Positions 44,234-51,889 of a stretch of 64,000 nt of DNA are shown piece by piece. The notes below the pieces were generated by a model. The model was not told where the DNA came from. It saw only the letters and a program-made list of their open reading frames with translations, and ran no database searches. Made by a program: the position numbers and the translations under genes. Numbering within the stretch: position 1 is the first letter of the stretch; every line of letters starts with the position of its first letter. Source of the stretch: Burkholderia sp. 4M9327F10 (GTDB taxonomy: Bacteria; Pseudomonadota; Gammaproteobacteria; Burkholderiales; Burkholderiaceae); assembly GCF_005503145.1 (NCBI RefSeq), contig NZ_SCNV01000021.1:60045-124044 (forward strand), written 5' to 3'.

Positions 44234-44988
44234 GCCACACCAGGAGCCCGCGCTAGCGGACCGAACAGAAAAGGAATCATCGGCGGCTCGTTGCCGCTTA
44301 CCGTGTTGTTTGTACATCGCTCGCTCCTCCACAGGGCTGCGGGGGCCGATGCAACGTTGCCAGATGAAAATGACAGCGAAACGGCGCCGGCCGGGCTGCA
44401 GCCGTGGGATGGCGAAGGTCGCTCATGCACGATGGGTCGCGTGTCCTGGCTGCTGTTTGCAGTCCATACACAGCATTTAACGTGCCATCGTGAGGTCGAA
44501 GGCCGCACCTTACACGCGTGCGGCCGCTCTGTGCAAGCTTTCCCGCTATCGGCGCCGACGGTGGCGACTGAGACGATGCGTGCAGGATGGGTCCGGAACG
44601 TCTCAATTCTGAATCATCGGACCTTTGCGTTCGTCTTCGGGGTGCGATCGTGCTGCCGGAATGGGTACCGGTCTTACAGGCGGCGTGTGACAGGCATCAC
44701 GGGATGCAGGCGGGTGACGCGGTTACGCACGGGTTGCCGGCTCAGGAAACGCTTGGCGTGTCTTCCCGTGGGAGATTTGATATCAATGGATAGCAATCCG
44801 AATCAATTCGGCCAGTCGCATACAGTTTGAAAACCTGGAAAGCGAAACGGCCGGGCACATGCCCAGCCGTACTCATTTGCGTCCGTCGCGAACGCAAGGT
44901 TCCACTCGCATCCAATCATCGCCGGGCCGGTTAAAGGCCTCGGCATAGCAATCACATCAACCAGGTTTTAAACCCGGCCGTAGTGCGT
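44234..44988. other. Long intergenic region without a supported gene
   Basis: About 750 bases. Short open frames here have no ribosome sites and no recognisable similarity. A hairpin CGGC-C-GGGC/GCCC-A-GCCG at about 44849-44870 lies downstream of the minus-strand gene at 44989 and may be a weak terminator. Confidence 0.45.
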
Positions 44989-45330
44989 TTATTGCTTGAT
45001 GAATCGATCGTTAGCCCAGAGGCCTTCCGTATCGCTATTGCCCGCATTGACGAACTCGACGTCATGTCCGACTACGCGCACGACGCGGAAACTCGAATTC
45101 TCCGGAGTGGAAATGCATTGGTATCCGGAGAAGAATTCCTGCATCTGCTGCTGCTCGCCGGCCTGCGCATGCTGATCGGCGGCGTCGAGCTTGTCCTTCG
45201 ACAGGCAGCCATATGCGTTAGGCTTGAACTGGATCGTTTGCTGCGGCTTGATCACGCTGTCCTGGGCCTGCACCGCGGAAGCGGCTACCAGTCCCGCAAC
45301 GGCGAAAAGAATAGCGACTTGTGCTTTCAT
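44989..45330 (-). CDS. Small secreted protein of unknown function
   Basis: 113 residues with a Sec signal peptide (MKAQVAILFAVAGLVAASAVQAQ). The mature ~90 residues (DSVIKPQQTIQFKPNAYGCLSKDKLDAADQHAQAGEQQQMQEFFSGYQCISTPENSSFRVVRVVGHDVEFVNA) have two cysteines, likely a disulfide, and a core reminiscent of small periplasmic beta-barrel proteins. No family is recognised. GAGGCAC lies just upstream of the ATG. Confidence 0.82.
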   Translation of the reverse strand: MKAQVAILFAVAGLVAASAVQAQDSVIKPQQTIQFKPNAYGCLSKDKLDAADQHAQAGEQQQMQEFFSGYQCISTPENSSFRVVRVVGHDVEFVNAGNSDTEGLWANDRFIKQ

Positions 45331-45791
45331 ATGTGCCTCCGTGCGGGTAATTGCTCAGGTTAGCTATGTATTTAACTTGTAGATCACACCCGCATCTTGC
45401 ACTTTAGAAGAAAGCAGCCCACCGACAAGCACATCTTGTGTGCGCCCGCAACAGCGGCGAATTGCCGCACCTTCTTTGGCAGGGTATTTGGTGTGGAGAA
45501 ATGACGTTAAAAGGCGATCTTGTGACGGATTTCTTGAAGCCGGGTAACGCGGATTGCTTTAACTGGCAACCCTTTGCGAGGTGCATACGAGTAAACGAGC
45601 ACCCCTAATTAAGCGGCTTAATACGAAAGTTGTCCGGCTTGATGCGGCGCACACAAAGTCATTCCGCAGATAATTTAAAAAGCCGCAGATAAGGGGCTAA
45701 ATGCAGAATAAAAAGAGTGCCAGGTTTGCTGGTGCCCGACATGCGACAGGCTTAAGGCGACGCGTTCGCCCGTCGGCATGGGCGATCTGCG
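45331..45791. other. Intergenic DNA, AT-richer than its surroundings
   Basis: About 460 bases with no supported gene. AT-rich patches at 45600-45710 may hold promoters. Nothing else was recognised. Confidence 0.4.
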
Positions 45792-46334
45792 TCAATCCTT
45801 GCGCGGATTCGCGGCGAAGAATTCCTGCTGGAAAAGGCACATGCGCAAAGCATTGTGGTACTTGCCGTTGCCGAAAAATTCTTCGATAAGTTCGGCTTCG
45901 TGCCTGAAGCCGCATTTCTCGTAGACGTGAATTGCGGCCGCGTTCGACTTGTCGACGATCAGATAGATCTTGCGCAGGTTCAGCACCGAAAATGCGTAAT
46001 CGATCGCAAGCCGCGTGGCCACGCTCGCATAGCCGCGCCCCTGAGCCTGCGGAGCGATGATGATCTGGAATTCCCCGCGCCGGTGGATATAGTCGAGTTC
46101 GATCAGCTCGACGAGCCCGACTGTCTCGCCCTCGTTATCGATTGCGACGAAACGGCGCTCGCGCTGATCGTGCACGTGCTGGTCGTAGAGTTGTGAGAGT
46201 TCGGAGAAGGTTTCATAGGGCTCTTCGAACCAGTAACGCATGATCTTCGCGTTGTTGTTCACCTCGTGGACAAAGCGCAGGTCGTGGCGCTCCAGCGGCC
46301 TTAAGGTCAGGCGGATATCGTGTTCAATAGTCAT
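45792..46334 (-). CDS. speG: Spermidine N1-acetyltransferase
   Basis: 180 residues, a GNAT-fold acetyltransferase closely following E. coli SpeG: LRPLERHDLRFVHEVNNNAKIMRYWFEEPYETFSELSQLYDQHVHDQRERRFV, then the acetyl-CoA loop IIIAPQAQGRGYASVATRLAIDYAFSVLNLRKIYLIVDKSNAAAIHVYEKCGF. The YWFEEPYE stretch belongs to the polyamine site. It acetylates excess spermidine to prevent toxicity. Transcribed alone. Confidence 0.92.
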   Translation of the reverse strand: MTIEHDIRLTLRPLERHDLRFVHEVNNNAKIMRYWFEEPYETFSELSQLYDQHVHDQRERRFVAIDNEGETVGLVELIELDYIHRRGEFQIIIAPQAQGRGYASVATRLAIDYAFSVLNLRKIYLIVDKSNAAAIHVYEKCGFRHEAELIEEFFGNGKYHNALRMCLFQQEFFAANPRKD

Positions 46335-46654
46335 GGAATTCCCCTCGAGAATTATTGGTTTTAGATTGCGTTGAGCTGGCTGCCGCGAAACTACACGGGC
46401 GATATGAGCGGCGTGTCTGGCGGCAGCAATCTCCGGCAGCTAAGGGTTAGTCCGGTGCCGCGCTCAGGAGTTCGCCACGGGGGCTTCGGCCGGTCGTGCT
46501 GCAACGCTCGCGCGACAAGGCGTGGCAAGGGATTTGCAGGCGCGAGGCGGCGCGTTGTCGCATGCGGGGCCGGATGTTTGTGAGCGCACGGGCACACACC
46601 GGGCACGTGGAGTGCGTCTACAATGGAACCACTGGGCGATAGGAGGATGCTGTG
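46335..46654. other. Intergenic DNA between speG and a small membrane-protein gene
   Basis: No gene supported. It should hold the promoters of the divergent speG and the gene at 46655. Confidence 0.4.
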
Positions 46655-46819
46655 ATGGAGCACCTGATACTGGGCGCGTTTCTGGTCGTGCCGCTACTGA
46701 TCGTCGCGTTCCTCTTCTCCGATGAGCTATGGCAGGAACATCAGCTACGCGCTCAGAAAGACCACCCGCGGCATATCGACTGGCACCATCCATTGCGCAG
46801 TCTGCTGCATCGCCATTGA
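46655..46819 (+). CDS. Small single-span membrane protein (54 residues)
   Basis: MEHLILGAFLVVPLLIVAFLFSDELWQEHQLRAQ... has one N-terminal transmembrane helix and a His/Arg-rich cytoplasmic tail (DHPRHIDWHHPLRSLLHRH). The ribosome site AGGAGG is ideally spaced eight bases before the ATG, which strongly supports translation. No known family is recognised. It resembles the 57-residue protein at 48380-48553 in plan (one helix, His-rich end). Confidence 0.7.
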   Translation: MEHLILGAFLVVPLLIVAFLFSDELWQEHQLRAQKDHPRHIDWHHPLRSLLHRH

Positions 46820-46834
46820 TGGCGTTTGAGGGGG

Positions 46835-47266
46835 TTAACGTGCGCCGTTGCCGAGTTCGGCACGGATGCGTTGCGCGAACCCTTCAAGCGTCGCCTGCTC
46901 GGCGATTTCTCGCCCATGCATGCGCAGCGGCACGCCGTCCCAGCGTGGGATGACGTGAAAGTGCACATGCGCGACTGTCTGGCCCGCCGCCGCACCGTTG
47001 AACTGACCGATAAAAATGCCGTCCGGCCGCAGTGCCTCGCGCAAGGCGAGGGCGATTTGCTGCGTCATGCGCATGCATGCCATGGTTGCTGCGTCGGAGA
47101 GGTCGAAAATCTCGGCGGCGGCTTCTTTCGGCACCACCAGCACGTGTCCGTCCGCCTGCGGCATCAGATCCATGAAGGCCAGCGTGTCATCCGTCTCCGC
47201 GACTTTGATGCACGGTAGTTCACCGCGCAGAATTCTCGCGAACGGGTTGCTCTCGTCGTATTTCAT
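46835..47266 (-). CDS. HIT-family nucleotide hydrolase/transferase
   Basis: 143 residues. A histidine-triad protein: FARILRGELPCIKVAETDDTLAFMDLMPQADGHVLVVPKEAAAEIFDLSD and the catalytic HVHFHVIPRW motif (H-x-H-x-H). Members hydrolyse AMP-lysine, AMP-NH2 or dinucleoside polyphosphates. AAGGA precedes the start at 47266; the longer frame to 47362 lacks one. Confidence 0.93.
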   Translation of the reverse strand: MKYDESNPFARILRGELPCIKVAETDDTLAFMDLMPQADGHVLVVPKEAAAEIFDLSDAATMACMRMTQQIALALREALRPDGIFIGQFNGAAAGQTVAHVHFHVIPRWDGVPLRMHGREIAEQATLEGFAQRIRAELGNGAR

Positions 47267-47587
47267 GACGTTCCTTGAGTTGGGCGGGTGGCCGTGTGTG
47301 TAGTTGCGTGTAGTTCTGTTGGTTCTGTGATCGGCAGCGCGATTGCACGAACGTGCGACCAACCATTCCGTGTATCGCGGCCCAGCGCATTTTTCACAGC
47401 AGGATCATGATGCGAGTGCCTGCCGCGCGCAAGGGCGGCGGCGTCGCAAGGGCGCTGGCCAGTCAAGCGGTGCAACTTCCCGATGCTTACGCCGGTAACG
47501 TCCAGTTACCACTTGCATCATCTGTATCTGAGGTTCCCGATCACAATCCGCCTCACATGCTTACATAGCCCGATGGCGGAGCAAAAA
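47267..47587. other. Intergenic DNA upstream of the Tyr/Pro-rich secreted protein gene
   Basis: No supported gene. It should contain divergent promoters for the HIT gene and the gene at 47588. Confidence 0.4.
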
Positions 47588-47941
47588 ATGCGAAAAATAG
47601 CGGCAGCGGTGTTGATGGTCGGCGGCCTGGCCGTCGCTGGTCAGGCTTCGGCTCATAACGGGGCGGACGTGGTTGGCGCACTGATTGGCGGAGCCGTGCT
47701 GGGCGCGGTGGTCACTTCGGCGCTGAACCCCGCGCCGGCCGTCGTGTATCAGGCGCCGGCTTATGCACCGGTGTATCAGGCTCCGGTCGTCTACCAGGCT
47801 CCGGTGTACCAGCCGGCGCCCGTGTACGCAGCGGCGCCGCCGGGATACTGCTATGACCAGTACCGTGGCGCATACGTCGCATGCGCTCCGGCGCCGGCGG
47901 GGCCGTATGGATATGCGCCGCCGCCTCAGCCGGGTTGGTAA
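47588..47941 (+). CDS. Secreted Tyr/Pro/Ala-rich repeat protein
   Basis: 117 residues. Signal peptide MRKIAAAVLMVGGLAVAGQASA, a glycine-zipper-like hydrophobic segment (NGADVVGALIGGAVLGAVVTSALN), then tandem YQAP units (VVYQAPAYAPVYQAPVVYQAPVYQPAPVYAAAPPG) and a tail with two cysteines (YCYDQYRGAYVACAPAP). GGAG lies six bases before the ATG. The repeat suggests an extended surface or envelope protein; similar Burkholderiales proteins are annotated only as hypothetical. Confidence 0.8.
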   Translation: MRKIAAAVLMVGGLAVAGQASAHNGADVVGALIGGAVLGAVVTSALNPAPAVVYQAPAYAPVYQAPVVYQAPVYQPAPVYAAAPPGYCYDQYRGAYVACAPAPAGPYGYAPPPQPGW

Positions 47942-48093
47942 GGGCGCGAAATGCGGATATACCGTGTATGCAGTGGCGTCGCTGATGCCGTGTGAATACG
48001 GTATCCGCCTTCCGGTAGATGGATTCTACGAATCAAGCTCGAACTTCGCGTTCGGACACTAAAGTTTGCGCAAAACAGGCCGTCATCCTGGCA

Positions 48094-48297
48094 ATGAACA
48101 ACGACGATCCATTCATCCCTTTTGGGCCGGAGGATTCGCAGTATCTCGAGGCGCGAGCACTCGCGCTGAGTATCGCTGCCATCCGCAAGGCTCAGGGAAA
48201 GAAAAATCCGGTCGATTACGCAGTCGGCTCACCCGATTGGGAGACTGCGGACGAGGATTTTGCGCGGGACGTATTGCGCATCCTCGACGGCCGATAG
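48094..48297 (+). CDS. Small acidic protein of unknown function
   Basis: 67 residues, MNNDDPFIPFGPEDSQYLEARALALSIAAIRKAQGKKNPVDYAVGSPDWETADEDFARDVLRILDGR. It is acidic with amphipathic helices and no signal peptide. Codon use is normal, but no ribosome site is obvious; the frame can start at 48019. Kept as probable because composition and length look gene-like. Confidence 0.5.
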   Translation: MNNDDPFIPFGPEDSQYLEARALALSIAAIRKAQGKKNPVDYAVGSPDWETADEDFARDVLRILDGR

Positions 48298-48379
48298 GTT
48301 ACCGGCTTCGGACCTCAGGCCGCTTGCCGGTACCCGTATCGCGTGCCGCTGTGCACGCTGCCTGCTTTTGCGCCGGGCC

Positions 48380-48553
48380 TCAATGCCGGTGCCGCATCCA
48401 GTCCACGTGATGCGTATCGAGCCAGCGTTCCGGACGCTCGCTCCGCTCGCCATGGTCGCCGTCGTGACGGTAATGAGAAACGGCCCATAACGCGACGCCC
48501 ACCACTGCCATCACAAGTGGTCCCAGCAAATATGCCATTACCGATTCGTTCAT
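48380..48553 (-). CDS. Small single-span membrane protein (57 residues)
   Basis: MNESVMAYLLGPLVMAVVGVALWAVSHYRHDGDHGERSERPERWLDTHHVDWMRHRH: one transmembrane helix and a His/Arg/Asp-rich tail. GGAGG five bases before the ATG at 48553 supports the start. No named family. Related in plan to the 54-residue protein at 46655. Confidence 0.65.
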   Translation of the reverse strand: MNESVMAYLLGPLVMAVVGVALWAVSHYRHDGDHGERSERPERWLDTHHVDWMRHRH

Positions 48554-48790
48554 GAGACCCTCCGTCGAGCTCGCGAGCGCCGCACATTTCAAGCTTTTAT
48601 TCTAGGCGATCGCCGCGCGAAAGCAGGGCTTTAAGTAGTGTCGGTTCGCGCGGGCCGGCCAGTAGAAAATCGCCAAAGTTAAGCACAATCTTGGTTTGCC
48701 TTCGCACATTCTCATGCGCCGGGGTGAGCGACGATGCGTCTGCGCTAGCCGGTCCCCGGACAGCGCGTGTGAGAAGTGAGCAGTTCCCTT
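48554..48790. other. Intergenic DNA preceding an orphan terminator
   Basis: No open frame supported. A transcript may end at the terminator at 48791, since no plus-strand gene is close upstream; a weak promoter could lie near 48640-48665. Confidence 0.35.
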
Positions 48791-48816
48791 AGCCCGCCTC
48801 GTGCGGGCTTTCTTTT
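48791..48816 (+). terminator. Orphan intrinsic terminator
   Basis: Stem AGCCCGC/GCGGGCT with loop CTCGT, followed by TTCTTTT. No plus-strand gene ends within 490 bases upstream, which suggests an untranslated transcript. Confidence 0.75.
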
Positions 48817-48979
48817 GCGCAGGACGGCGGGTGCGTGGGTCTGTTGGGAATCCGGTTGCTGTCCCAACCGATGCTGGCAGATGTCGCAGCTCTTATCCCG
48901 GTAATTGGGTATTCACCTGTTAAAAACATCCCCGACAACCTAAGATGAATCCCACCGGCTTGGCGACAAGGGGGCAACC

Positions 48980-49138
48980 ATGGACGAGACAACAGTGGGC
49001 GTCGCGATGGGTTTCGCAGTGCTGCTGATTGCTGCGCTTCTGGTGATCGGACACTACCGCCGTGAGCATTTGCGGCGACGCCTGATTCGCGGAATGCACG
49101 GACAGCGTCTGTACGATTTCACCCGGCCGCGGCACTGA
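48980..49138 (+). CDS. Small single-span membrane protein (52 residues)
   Basis: MDETTVGVAMGFAVLLIAALLVIGHYRREHLRRRLIRGMHGQRLYDFTRPRH: one transmembrane helix at 6-24 and a strongly basic cytoplasmic tail. AAGGGGG lies five bases before the ATG. No known family. Convergent with the 41-residue gene at 49145. Confidence 0.65.
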   Translation: MDETTVGVAMGFAVLLIAALLVIGHYRREHLRRRLIRGMHGQRLYDFTRPRH

Positions 49139-49144
49139 GCGCGC

Positions 49145-49270
49145 TCAGCGGATGTTGTGCTTCTCGAACCATTTGATCAGCCGATCGCGGTTGAGATGGG
49201 TCGCCCGTATCGCGGTACCGAACACGATCAGAATGGTTGCCATCGAAATCGCCAGCATTGATTCGGTCAT
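49145..49270 (-). CDS. Small single-span membrane protein (41 residues)
   Basis: MTESMLAISMATILIVFGTAIRATHLNRDRLIKWFEKHNIR: one transmembrane helix and a basic tail. GGGAGG lies five bases before the ATG at 49270. Its stop is six bases from the stop of the convergent small gene at 48980. No family recognised. Confidence 0.6.
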   Translation of the reverse strand: MTESMLAISMATILIVFGTAIRATHLNRDRLIKWFEKHNIR

Positions 49271-49431
49271 GGCTGCCTCCCTCAAGCATGCAACCTTGCT
49301 TGAAGTTTAGGTGGCCAGAAACGCGTAAGAGGACGCGCGGCGGTTGAATTTCACGCTGACTACGCCGTTGGCGAAACACGTGGAATCCCCTGCGGAAACC
49401 ACGCTGGACAGATGCCCTGAAGCGAGTCAAC

Positions 49432-49455
49432 AAAAAGGCCGCCAAATCGGCGGCC
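49432..49455 (-). terminator. Orphan intrinsic terminator (minus strand)
   Basis: Perfect 7 bp stem GGCCGCC/GGCGGCC with loop AAATC. On the minus strand it is followed by TTTTT (plus 49432-49436). No minus-strand gene lies immediately upstream. Confidence 0.7.
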
Positions 49456-49580
49456 CAAAAATGGTACTACATGCGCGGGGGATCACGCACGGGACTGACT
49501 CTAAGCCATCGCAAATGAGGATGTGTTTCGAGCGCCGCAGCATTCTGTGATTTGTCGGAATCGGACTGCATTGGTTGTTA

Positions 49581-49612
49581 AAAGCCTCGTCGACGCGAGG
49601 CTTTCTGTTTTG
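49581..49612 (+). terminator. Orphan intrinsic terminator (plus strand)
   Basis: Perfect 9 bp stem AAAGCCTCG/CGAGGCTTT with loop TCGACG, followed by CTGTTTTG. No plus-strand gene ends nearby. Confidence 0.65.
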
Positions 49613-49938
49613 CGATGAATTGTTCTGGAGGGCTAACGGTCTCGCGAATGAACATGCTGCCGCAAACCGTCCGACGAAATCACGTGTGAGGGTGTTGCTC
49701 GCGGACTTACCGGCGTGTCTGGCGATGGTCGCGCGCAGCGCCGGCAGGCTGGGGCGCAGTTGCGGCGTCTCGCTTTGAACCCTGTCCTCAGTCAGATCAG
49801 GGTTTACACCTAATTCGATAACAATCCCTTCCAGGTGAGGTGCTTAATCTTAAGCACTCGCTTACCTAGACTGTCTTCACTGGTTACGAACAAGGGTGTT
49901 CGTAGCAGGACAAGAACAGATTCTCGAGGTAAGTCACC

Positions 49939-50235
49939 ATGAAATCGCTGATTCAAGCTGTTGTCGTTGCCGCTGCGTTGATCGCTCCGGCCCTGTCGTT
50001 TGCCCAATCGAATGCGCCTGTTACGCGTGCACAGGTCCGTGCCGATCAAAAGGCCGGCTACCACCCCGGCGACGACGAAACTCATTACCCCGTGGCCGTG
50101 CAGGCCGCCGAAGCGCGCATTGCCGCACAGAAAGGCGCGGCAAGTGGTTACGGTGGCGCCGTGAGCGGCGTGTCGGAGTCGGGCCGCAGCAATGTGTCGC
50201 CCGCTGACTGGAATGCGATGTACGGCCGTCCGTGA
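49939..50235 (+). CDS. DUF4148 periplasmic protein
   Basis: 98 residues with a Sec signal peptide (MKSLIQAVVVAAALIAPALSFAQ). The remainder (SNAPVTRAQVRADQKAGYHPGDDETHYPVAVQAAEARIAAQK) is the TRAQV-x-A-x-L/Q-x(2)-GY-P signature of DUF4148, a family expanded in Burkholderiales. Function is unknown. AGGT precedes the ATG. Confidence 0.9.
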   Translation: MKSLIQAVVVAAALIAPALSFAQSNAPVTRAQVRADQKAGYHPGDDETHYPVAVQAAEARIAAQKGAASGYGGAVSGVSESGRSNVSPADWNAMYGRP

Positions 50236-50410
50236 GGTGTGGCTGCGTTGCCCGAGGGGATGCGAGGGTGGTTATGGTGGCGGGTCTACGGGGCGGTCGG
50301 GCCTGCCTGAGGCTCACGAGGTCCGCCACATGCATTTCTCCGAGATGTAACCTCGCAAAAATACTTCTTTCCGTTGTCTAGTCTGGATTAGGTGGGTATG
50401 AGCGAAAATG

Positions 50411-50420
50411 TGTGTACCAA
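50411..50420 (+). repeat. TGTGTACCAA site downstream of the integrase homologue
   Basis: Same decamer as at 51759-51768, on the other side of the integrase gene. Could be a recombinase arm site or one end of a former element. Confidence 0.45.
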
Positions 50421-50482
50421 AAACCGGTCCATCCACCGTGGATGCGCTCCATCCGTCCGGTGAGGTTCTCCGCGTATAACCG

Positions 50483-51709
50483 CTAAGACCTCACCCGCGA
50501 GCGGCCCGCGCCCGCGTTGGGGCTTTGCGCAACCTGCTGCGCTTCGACAAAATCCGCCCAGTGCTGCATCACGTTGCGCTGCTCGGCGCTCAGGTCCGGC
50601 GTCTGCGCTGCGTTCTCTTTAGGCATACGCGCCAGCACCATCTCGATGGTGTCAGCCGCTTGCCCCATCGCCTGCAAATGCACCTGCGCCGTCCGTCTGA
50701 AGTCGTGCAAAACGAAGTGCTCGACCTCGAGTCCGAGCGCTTTGACCGCCTGGTTCAGCGTGCTCTTCGCGATGGGACGATCGTCGCCCCTGACCGTCGG
50801 AAACACATAGGTCCGGCTACTCTTCGTTTCGCGTAACTCCCGCAACATCGCGACTGCCTGGTGCGGCAAATACACCTGATGTTCACGGCCGCTTTTCATC
50901 CGCGTGGCAGGAATCTTCCACAGCGCCGCTTTGAGGTCGAATTCGGCCCAGGTCGCCTCGATCAGTTCGGACTTGCGGACCATCGTCTGGACGAGGAGGT
51001 GCAAAGCGAGCTTTAGCGGCCGACGAATGCGCGAGGCATCGATTGCGCACAGCGTGGTTCCGAGCTCCTCGGCGGTGAGCACGCGGGTACGGTTGTCCGG
51101 CGTGGCGATAAAACGCGCCGGAACGACCGCCGCAGGATTGTGAGTGGCGAGTTGCCGCGCAATCAGGAATTCGTAGAGCCGCTTGACCACATTGCGCGTA
51201 TGCAGCGCCATCTTCGGCGAGCCGCGTGATTTGATCCGTTCGCAAATCGCGAGGATGTCCTCGGACGTCACCGCGCCGATCGGCTTGCTGCCGATTGCCT
51301 GCAGGACGTCCTTGTCGAGCGCGCGCCGCGTCGTACGCTGATATTCGTCGGACTTGTTCGCCATGGCCGCCGTCATATACAGCTCGGCGGCGTCGCGCAG
51401 CAGGTCGACGCGCTTTTCCGCGCCGCGATCGCGGCGTGCGGTTGCGGCCGGCGATGTGCCCGCCGCAACCATCTCGGCGTATTTACGCGCCCGTTCGCGT
51501 GCGACCCGCAGCGAAATTCGTTTGTAGTCCCCAATGGTGGTGAGCGGCTGCCGCTCGCCGTCGAGCGTATAGCGAAAACGCCACACCTTGTTGCCGGTCG
51601 GCATGACCTCCAGGATCAGCCCATTGCCGTCCGCGACGGAGTAGCGGGTCGCGCGGGGCTCCATTGCGCGAATCTGGGTTTCGGTGAGAGGGGGGACTCG
51701 CTTGGGCAT
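50483..51709 (-). CDS. Tyrosine-recombinase (P4-type integrase) homologue lacking the nucleophilic tyrosine
   Basis: 408 residues. N-terminal DUF4102 arm-binding domain (LTETQIRAMEPRATRYSVADGNGLILEVMPTGNKVWRFRYTLDG), a core-binding domain, and a catalytic domain with Arg I in TMVRKSELIEATWAEF and the H-x-x-R box HDFRRTAQVHL. The usual following segment (LGH...Y-x-R) is replaced by MVLARMPKENAAQTPDLSAEQRNVMQHWADF. No tyrosine occurs after H-x-x-R, so strand exchange should be impossible. It lies 162 bases from the mnmE stop, with no other mobile genes. It may be decayed or a domesticated DNA-binding protein. Confidence 0.88.
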   Translation of the reverse strand: MPKRVPPLTETQIRAMEPRATRYSVADGNGLILEVMPTGNKVWRFRYTLDGERQPLTTIGDYKRISLRVARERARKYAEMVAAGTSPAATARRDRGAEKRVDLLRDAAELYMTAAMANKSDEYQRTTRRALDKDVLQAIGSKPIGAVTSEDILAICERIKSRGSPKMALHTRNVVKRLYEFLIARQLATHNPAAVVPARFIATPDNRTRVLTAEELGTTLCAIDASRIRRPLKLALHLLVQTMVRKSELIEATWAEFDLKAALWKIPATRMKSGREHQVYLPHQAVAMLRELRETKSSRTYVFPTVRGDDRPIAKSTLNQAVKALGLEVEHFVLHDFRRTAQVHLQAMGQAADTIEMVLARMPKENAAQTPDLSAEQRNVMQHWADFVEAQQVAQSPNAGAGRSRVRS

Positions 51710-51719
51710 GCTTTTGTTA

Positions 51720-51768
51720 TTGGTACACAGGACATTTGAAATTGCGGAAGTTCAAGTCTGTGTACCAA
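51720..51768. promoter_or_regulatory. Inverted repeat in the integrase-homologue promoter
   Basis: TTGGTACACAG (51720-51730) and CTGTGTACCAA (51758-51768) form a perfect 11 bp dyad separated by 27 bases, ten bases upstream of the integrase-homologue start. Probable binding site of that protein for autoregulation, or an arm-type site. Confidence 0.65.
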
Positions 51769-51871
51769 TATTTCGGGTTTGAACAAGCTTGAGAGTATAG
51801 CGGCGCGAACCCGGTTTGATGCACAATTTAAGGGGGTTTGTTGATCTCCTTGACTCTCGTGCCGCAGCCGC

Positions 51872-51889
51872 TTACTTGCCGATGCAGAA
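51872..51889 (-). other. mnmE 3'-end sequence equivalent to the SGI1-type attachment site
   Basis: The last 18 bases of mnmE (encoding FCIGK-stop) read TTCTGCATCGGCAAGTAA. From memory, Salmonella genomic island 1 integrates at the matching 18 bases of trmE. The integrase homologue sits right beside it. No second copy was found within this window. Confidence 0.5.

Larger units (their letters stand above)
49271..49938. other. Intergenic region with two outward-facing terminators
   Basis: About 670 bases with no protein gene. It holds a minus-strand terminator (49432-49455) and a plus-strand terminator (49581-49612). The promoter of the DUF4148 gene should lie in 49780-49920. Confidence 0.45.
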
